Part shown: piece by piece, positions 57,184 to 64,000 of the stretch
Position numbering within the stretch: position 1 is the stretch's first letter
Layout: every line of letters begins with the position of its first letter
Assembly: GCF_000149955.1 (NCBI RefSeq)
Contig: NW_017264848.1
Coordinates: forward strand, 13,017-77,016
Source: Fusarium oxysporum f. sp. lycopersici 4287
Taxonomy: Eukaryota; Ascomycota; Sordariomycetes; Hypocreales; Nectriaceae
Direction: 5' to 3'
DNA length: 64,000 bases
Made by a program: the position numbers and the translations under genes
Notes under the pieces: model-generated
What the model was told of the DNA's origin: nothing
Seen by the model: only the letters and a program-made list of their open reading frames with translations
The model's database searches: none

Positions 57184-57899
57184 GAAAATTAGACAATGTG
57201 GCGGGATTTAGTTCAGCCTGCGCACAGTAGGTGGGGCGGGGTACGGATTGGAGCTCCTTGAGCTCTTAGATGAGACAGAATATTTTTACACACTTTGGAA
57301 CATATTACTAAAAACCATTGCCGAAGAAAGGCGGACTGGAATCCATGGCTTTTTGCTGTTTATATGTTGGTCTGTTCTCAAAGCCACGCGCGAAAGTGTA
57401 AATAGAACCCCCAGTAAAATGCACAGCCTTCTAAGTTAAGACGTAGGGGTGATGTGGAGCGGAAGGTTCCGTCGGATCCTCGGTAGCTTCATATACACCA
57501 ATTAACACATAAACGATCTTCACATGCATCGTCTTTAGATGAACTTTTCGTATAGATGGTACCTATATCTACCTTCAGTCAGAGGGCCGTGACCGGGCAT
57601 ATGTATAATCGAACAATCTATATATAATGCCAGCAGGCCTACCCGCAACAGTTCACGCGCGCACAATGAAGTCAGGTGCAGCCCGTGGCGCTCCAATAGG
57701 TCGCGCCAGCTATTTTCTTGATGCGTAAACTATTATCCCATTCTAAAGTACCTTGAGGCATTCCTTAAGCGGTTTCAGTCACGAAGTCGGGTGTACAATA
57801 CAGAGGAGCTATGGCTATCAATGCGAGTTCGATATAATGCTTTGTACATGAGGTATCAGCATTCGCGGGCTTAGGTCGTACTTATGTGTAGCGCCACCT
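57184..57899. other. intergenic region, no gene recognised
   Basis: Mixed-composition sequence with no credible ORF (a 63-codon frame at 57248-57439 has no homology I recognise). The RIP-like AT-rich block begins to its right. Confidence 0.4.
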
Positions 57900-60800
57900 T
57901 GTTTACATTAGACTTTAACAGCTTAAAATCATGTTCTTCGTGGCTTTGAAGAATGCCTTACTGTTCTACTGAGAATGTTGGTGTAGCTAGTTAGCCAAGT
58001 GCAAGTGGGGGGCTGCACATCCGGGCTAAGGTCACCATGTGTCCGCCATAGCTACCCTCAGAGCCCGATTCTATTATTAGCAAATAGAATACTTCAGTTA
58101 TATTTCAGATAGTAGAGGATATTAAAAAGAATGAAAATCCTTAATAACACTACTTTGATACCGTTACTCGATGTCGCCTAAGTAGCAGGCATAACTTCTA
58201 AGCCAACTTTTCTGATATTCCTTACTATATACGTTAACATATATACTGGCATATAGGTTAATTATTCTAATAGGCAAATCACTGGTCTAACTATAACTCT
58301 GACTGCTTGAAATAGCTTAATCTTAGTGGCTGCCTTATCTATATTCCTTATCCTTATTAGAAGCTAGTTCTAGAGCATTCTAAGCTTTGTTATTTACTAG
58401 ATAAATGCAACAGATAAGGCTACTAATATACTGCACTTTTAACACCAAGCAATTTTTCGCAATACTGGCATATTAATCGGTGCTGCTTAAGAACTACTGG
58501 CGCTTCTATTCCTATGGCGGCATCGATAAACAGGGTTAAGAGACTTCTCGGTGACTATAATTCGGTTATAGGCATAGGCTTTCCTTGCTCTTACCAACTT
58601 CTGCATCTAGTCTACGGTTAGACTCTTTTTATCTGCTATTACCAGATCTGCCGGAAACCACATTTTAATTACGCCTAGAACTTATAAGATAGTATTTAAT
58701 AACACATCTAAAACCAGCCTTTTAAGCAAATCACTTAGCAAAACCATTATTGCAGATACATATGCATAAGGTTATTATAGGAGTAATAATAGCTTGGCAT
58801 AATGTAATTTATTTATTTAAAAACAAATTACATAGACTAAAGATGCAAATGCATCCTGCGCTCTTAGGAATGGCTTCTGCTCGGCTATACTTAAACTTAA
58901 TAGCAGATACATCGACTCTTACTATAACCTAGGTATTAACGCGCCCTTAGAAAATAGAATTTATTACTGCAGGGTAACTAAATGCGCTATTATCGATCCT
59001 AAGGTAGTCTAAAATTTTATAAAGGAGACTTACACTAACTATACCGCCTACCCCGTATATTAATATTATCTTAGCAATAGCATAGCTCCTAAAATACTAT
59101 TTACCTTTAAATATAACTTATACCTGGCCGTCTCGGATATTAGATATAGGTTGAGGTAATTTTAGTTACTTGTATTTCTCTATATTGCTAACACCTTTAT
59201 TGGCAGCTTGATAAGTCAGTATAGCAGAGATATTAAGGCCTTAAGCTGGCTTCCCTCGGAAGAATTCTACCTGCTAGATGCAGATCTTACCCTCGTCTAG
59301 CTACTTCCAAATTTTATGTTCTCTATGACCCCTATCGATAACCTATTTTTTGGATTTCATCTAAATAATATCTTAAGAAAATTCTGCTAACCTGATAGTA
59401 AGTCTTATCGAATGCTAGAGTGCTAGCGCTAACTAGTAACAGATTTAGTAAACATCATAGCTTATACTAATTAATATCAAGTATATAATCCAAAGAGATA
59501 AACGCCTATATGCTCCCTGTTAACCGCAGCCGTCCTACTACGAGATAATATTTCTAATATTAAGCTAAATCCTAGTCAGAATATTACAGCCAGACTAATA
59601 CTGGCCCTAAATAGTGCTAATAGTATTGGTTCCTCACTTAGGGGAAGAGGGGCAGGCGCGCTTCTTGCAAGTAAAAAGGTTACTTAGTCTATATAAAGTT
59701 TTCTTCCTAGCAACCAATAGGCTACTAAAGTTAAAAACTAGTTTGCAATCAGTTTAATAAAACTCTAGTATGCCCTTATTAAATATTTAACTAGTCTGAC
59801 TTCTCCCTTAACAGAAAATCTTGCCCTAAAGGTTCTACAGACGTCTAAATCCTAGAATCTCTGCCGATTAATAAAAGTCCTAAACCCAGGAGGGTATAAG
59901 TCCTTTAGCGTTCTTGCCCTTATTATTATCCTCGTTATAGGAGGCATGGTTATTATTATAAGCATTATTCTTAAGCCTATTACTAATTATATTTATAATA
60001 ATTAGGTCACAGAGCACTAGTTCTAGAGGCTTTAGTAGATTCTTAATAGAAAGCTGCAGCTTTAGCAAATAGCATATAAATATTCCGGGGTAGGAACCTA
60101 GGTAAATAAGGACAGATATATTCCCGTTACTACAGAAATCACAAAGATAACTTACTTTAACAGAATCCCTGTTAATTTACCTAGTATAGAGTTTAACCAA
60201 GAAATACCTAAATAAGACTTCATTATCAGGCGGTTAGGAAGCCTAGGGTAACACCATTTAATAATACCAGGCATACCTAATACCCAAGAACACGCACTGC
60301 TTCGAAAGCAGCTTGTATAAATATAAATAAAAAACATAAAGGTTAGGAAAGGAAAGATAGTAAAAGGCACCCTGGTGCTGCGCTACTAACTTAATCCAGT
60401 TAAGGTTAATATGGTTATTAGCTCGGTGGTTCTGGATAATAATACTAAGGTCTAGGATAGAGCAGCAGAGATATTCTGCGAGAATAAAGCTAAGGCGGCA
60501 AAAATTGCATAGTAAAGCAGACAGAATATTAGGAAAGCATATAGATCGATAGTGGTGTATTAGTGGATGCCACTAGTATAGCGCCGCCTAAAACGCTAAT
60601 TATCGCCAGGCCTATATTATGCTAGCGCCACTAAAGTTCCTATATAAATTTCATTATCGGCTGCCAGCTAACGCAAATAATAATTGCCAGAAGCTAAGGA
60701 GAATAAAACTTATATAATAAATTAATTATAGTTATTATCTTTAGGCATCTTGCTTCTCCCTGTTTACCTAGCTAACTTCTTAAAGAGTATTAATGCAATA

Positions 60801-61080
60801 TAAGCATAGGCAATATCTATAAATACCCTACTTCTAGAGATAATTTATATATGCATATAAGTTAAAGTTCTTATGCTTTTCTTTAATTATATTTATACCT
60901 CTGACTCTACTAATAGTTCTCTTAAGAGAACTAATAATATTACTATAACTAATATCCAAGTTTAATTATAATATGCTAACTACTAAAATTCCATCCTTAC
61001 TGCTATTTCTGAAGATTATGGCATTGCTATCAGCCTGTTTCCTAAGGATAACCCTGTCACTTCGGCGGTCGGTTTTAATC
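57900..61080. repeat. RIP-like AT/TA-rich block (decayed transposon)
   Basis: About 3.2 kb with strong excess of TA dinucleotides, frequent TAG/TAA in all frames and almost no CpG or CpA-rich runs, the signature of repeat-induced point mutation. Composition changes abruptly at about 61080, at the start of GC-balanced coding sequence. I could not identify the original element: weak lysine/asparagine-rich frames such as 59880-60068 are not diagnostic. Confidence 0.6.
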
Positions 61081-61084
61081 CGGC

Positions 61085-61438
61085 TTGGTAAAGAACTCAT
61101 CTATCGCACCAACTGAACTAAAGCAGATTTTAAAATTGCTCCATTTATATTCCCAGAGTCCTTTACTAAGCCCTGAAGTACATGGACGATACGTGGACGA
61201 AGGGGGAGACTCGGCGCCAACGGAGAGCAGCGACTCCTCTCATGGTGGGCTTTCTAGCGACGCCAAAGCTCGCATCGGAGCTGGTGCGGCTATCGGTGCA
61301 CTTGCCATCATCGGATTGCTGCTATTTCAAACGGCAGAAAATAGCCCATATGATCGTCAGCACAGACATCTCGTAGGCGGCACTTGGCGTCTTGAGACCT
61401 TTTGTCTCAGCTCAACCAGTCTCATAATCATCGAATAA
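61085..61438 (+). pseudogene. truncated single-TM surface-protein-like gene
   Basis: The frame contains SSDAKARIGAGAAIGALAII followed by GLLLF, a juxtamembrane and transmembrane segment very common in fungal single-pass wall-stress or WSC-type membrane proteins. A Ser-rich stretch precedes it (TESSDSSHGGLSSD). The cytoplasmic part soon ends (TAA at 61436). The 5' portion of the gene is absent and replaced by the RIP-like block. I call it a relic cut by transposon insertion. Confidence 0.5.
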
Positions 61439-63531
61439 GGTCATTTGGCCAATAGCTAGTATATTGTACCTCGACTAATTGCCAAAGTTGAGCCTAATAA
61501 CTAAACCTCTGCGGCATAGTATAGCGGCAAGATATACTATAATAGTGGGTAGGCGAGAGCATCCTATTATCGTCTATGCTTATTTATCTTTTCTTGGTAG
61601 AACTTCGTCACAGGACTGTGAATCTCTATAAAGATCCTTTCTACTTCGCCTAATAGATATCGCCCTCCATATCCCTGTTAACCTACCCCTCGCGACTCTA
61701 TTTCTTTCATTTTCCCATCCATGCAACAAACCCATCACAGCATCCCCTTTCACTGAATTCCTCTTTCACTTAACTCCCTCGCTGGCCCTGTCGACGCCAG
61801 GTCATTTCCCATGCAAATTACCCTGTCTGAGGTGCCTTCCAATCCGACAGGGGTCTCCTCTTTCACTAAATAAGGACCGAGGCATTATTGCTAGGCGGGT
61901 TTCTTTACATGTTGCCCCCCTCGTTTTCAATCAATGTTGCCCCTTATGGTTCAATAGCGCCATTTCATTTTGTAAGTATTTTTCAATCATGTAGCCCCCA
62001 GCATGAATGCTGAATGGTTGATAGAGAATGTGGTGGTGTAGGGTAGTATCCTTGAGGAATTTGGTAAGACTTAGCTTTTTTACGATTTACCTCCAATGTA
62101 TTTACCGATAAACTATGACTATATGCCTGGGCTCCTTAGTTATCGGTAGTAGCGATCCGAAGAAGAAGGCCTTTCTCAAGAGCTCTCAGCCCCGCACTTA
62201 GTTGAACCTCGATGACTCCTGGCGCTTTCCCATCTTAGCCTTGATAGTTGGATGGCGTTTAACGAGTCTGGCTACCCAGTGTACACCGGTATGACTTCCC
62301 AACCTTGTTGTCGTATAAAGGCAGCAACATTGGCGCGAACTTGACTGTGAGACAGAACACAGCCAAGGGCCTCTTGTCTGAGTATCCAACTGACTGATCT
62401 GGTCTCTTGGGTCTTTAATAACAGCTGGTCAGGATGGGTGGCCTCAGGCTTAGGTGGCAGACCTCATAAACGGTCTAAAAGATTGGTCAGAGGGATGTCA
62501 TGCTTCTGGGCAGATTGCTTTTAGGAGAGGCAGTTGTCCGTGTCATTCTGCATGGTTTCAGCAGCTTCACCCTCAGCAAACGAGTCTCGGGGCGTTTCTG
62601 CTGATATTTCTTGAGTAGGGGTACACGACAATTAGGAATAGAAGAGTAAGGTACGCGTATGACCCGGGTAATTTAGAATTTCATTTCCTACATATAATAT
62701 AGCCTTTTTACCAGGCTTCATACATTGCTCTCGTTTTTGTAAGTCGTCTTTAGCTGGATGTATTAATTTTAGAATTTTTGTTGGGTCAAAAAGAAGTATC
62801 CCTGCAAGTGATGAACTCTAAACACATTGGTTAGGTAGACTGCAAAGAGAATATAGGAATAGGAGCTGGGCGTGACAATCAATTAAGAGCTGGAGGCGGG
62901 AAAAGATATCATCGTCAGCCATCTTAATTAAGAACTTCTTGAGCTAAAGCAGCAAGAATGGACATTGAAAGGGATGAGTTAGGCGGAGATTACTGTTATT
63001 AAGCCATCTGATCTGTTGTGACAGGGGTGCGCGGCGTGCACGGGCCATGATTTCGTGTATCAGGACCTGATACACGGGGTAATTGGTACAGTAGGCTGAG
63101 AACTTAGCTGCGTTCTCAATCGCGACGTCTTAGTATATCATCTGTAAGCCGCCGACAGGATATAGGTCCGTTTTGGGACTCTCTCATGGACAAAGCTTGG
63201 GAGGCAATACACTAAGTTCATTTGCATGGTTCCTCTGCGCAAGTGGCCATTGTAACACTGTGAAGCTCAGTTAATCGTTCCAGTGAGTTGTTTAGCTTTC
63301 TTCTGTATTTAAACCGTATCAGTCAGTGTGCGAGAGATGAGAAAGCTCGAGGCCTTGATCCCTGGCCTGTTTTAGTGCCACCAGAATGCAAGCTCTCAAG
63401 TCCTTCACGGCAGCGAATTACCCACGTGACGACGCGCGAAGTTCGTGAATGGCATGGTTTATGGCTAGCAGGTCCTACTGCTGTCAACAGGTTTAGACCA
63501 TGTATCATACATACGGCTCATGATCCCAAGC
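61439..63531. other. intergenic region, no gene recognised
   Basis: Contains the second copy of the CTCTTTCACTTAACTC block (61755-61870) and the GTGCACGGGCC/TTGGTACAGTAGG pair (near 63035-63100) also seen at 2381. A 63-codon minus frame at 62198-62389 is not supported by anything else. I see no RNA genes. Confidence 0.4.
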
Positions 63532-64000
63532 CTACATCTCCTTTGAATAGCAGATCCATAGTTTATCCTGGTGCATTTGTGCCTTAAGCCACATATCTCG
63601 CAGGCTTACGCCCTCCCACCGCGCAGCATAGAACCATGCGTTAAGCGAGTAGATAGCTACCTTAACTCGGCCTTGGTACTTTTCGCCTCTACTGCAGACG
63701 GTCTCTTCAGTAGAGTTATCCCAGTCTGCATCGTATGCCCAAACCCAATATGGATCAAGCTCTTCGTTTTGAGACTCAGGAATCAGTTCAATAGGGACTA
63801 CAATGAATGTGTTTTGCACAATACCTGGGGATGATAGAGACTGTCTATATTCTTGGAAGTGTCTGCTGGACTATCAGCGTGTATCCAAGATATCAATGAG
63901 GCAATGTAACTTACCGTCGGAAGCAATCATCCCCAGCCAAGTCTCCCTCAGAACCTGCGGTAGCCCACACCTCAGTTTGGAGGGCCATCAGGTCATTGCG
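63532..64000 (-). CDS. unidentified gene, 5' part outside window
   Basis: Two exons are visible: from the window edge to 63915, and 63844-63532. They join in phase through an intron with a GTAAGT donor and AATATAG acceptor (CGACG plus A gives an uninterrupted frame). The encoded end reads DDCFRRQSLSSPGIVQNTF, then IVVPIELIPESQNEELDPYW and NAWFYAARWEGVSLRDMW. Composition is protein-like, rich in Trp, Tyr and Asp, with no low complexity. I do not recognise the family. An alternative acceptor (CCCCAG at 63830) fits less well because the phase does not match. Confidence 0.5.

Noticed and set aside
58750..60370. Small genes inside the AT-rich block
   Set aside because: Frames of 60-72 codons are short, built from AT-rich codons and match no family; they are expected by chance in RIP-like DNA.
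1..64000. CRISPR array or bacterial operon features
   Set aside because: Introns, fungal families and absence of regularly spaced short repeats with unique spacers exclude this; the 62-bp iterons have no spacers.

Overview
The window looks like a transposon-rich accessory or subtelomeric stretch of a filamentous ascomycete (Pezizomycotina). The reasons are short introns of 50-160 bp with GTATGT/GTGAGT donors, CTAAC-type branch points and AG acceptors; fungal-type gene families (kinase-vWA fusion, CorA-like membrane protein, OrsD-like protein, CTQKC kinase-like protein); degenerate TTAGGG repeats inside the sequence; and an AT/TA-rich block of the kind made by repeat-induced point mutation (RIP). 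No species can be named from sequence alone. One 100-N scaffold gap (10094-10193) means the order of blocks around 10 kb is not assured.

Layout. 1-531: one copy of a 531-bp element end. 2.5-8.1 kb: two ordinary multi-exon genes on the minus strand, a protein kinase with a C-terminal von Willebrand A domain and a CorA-like two-TM protein. 9.48-10.09 kb: 5' end of a Helitron, then the gap. 10.19-13.36 kb: first copy of a 3.17-kb duplication (second copy 38.55-41.72 kb). 13.4-14.4 kb: degenerate interstitial telomeric sequence. 15.15-30.79 kb: three large minus-strand genes, (A) a 1356-aa acidic protein of unknown function, (B) a 944-aa protein with a ParB/sulfiredoxin-like nuclease motif, and (C) a 1822-aa AT-hook protein with a Ulp1-type cysteine protease domain. 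31.5-34.1 kb: LTR and inverted-repeat remnants and two small genes for predicted secreted proteins. 35.5-39.3 kb: a small tail-anchored ORF and a CTQKC-type kinase-like gene with a basic N-terminal part. 41.8-46.2 kb: a broken Gypsy chromovirus and a solo Copia-like LTR. 47.0-49.05 kb: a hAT transposase with one frameshift. 49.14-55.25 kb: a full-length autonomous Helitron of helentron type, inserted in a third copy of the 531-bp repeat. 56.2-56.9 kb: a broken OrsD-like gene. 57.9-61.08 kb: RIP-like AT-rich block. 63.5-64 kb: a partial gene.

How the parts may work together. Genes A, B and C lie in one orientation, carry repeated end sequences, and are embedded in sequence that is itself repeated. 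The 531-bp repeat in front of gene B holds 62-bp iterons with GTGCACGGAC and an adjoining palindrome, and occurs three times in the window. The right-hand end in front of gene C (about 31.59 kb) has diverged homologues at about 13.41 and 41.77 kb. I read this as one or two large, poorly described fungal mobile elements, with a ParB-like nuclease, a Ulp1-like protease and a large acidic protein but no transposase I can recognise. That reading is inference; the domains, introns and repeats are visible in the sequence.
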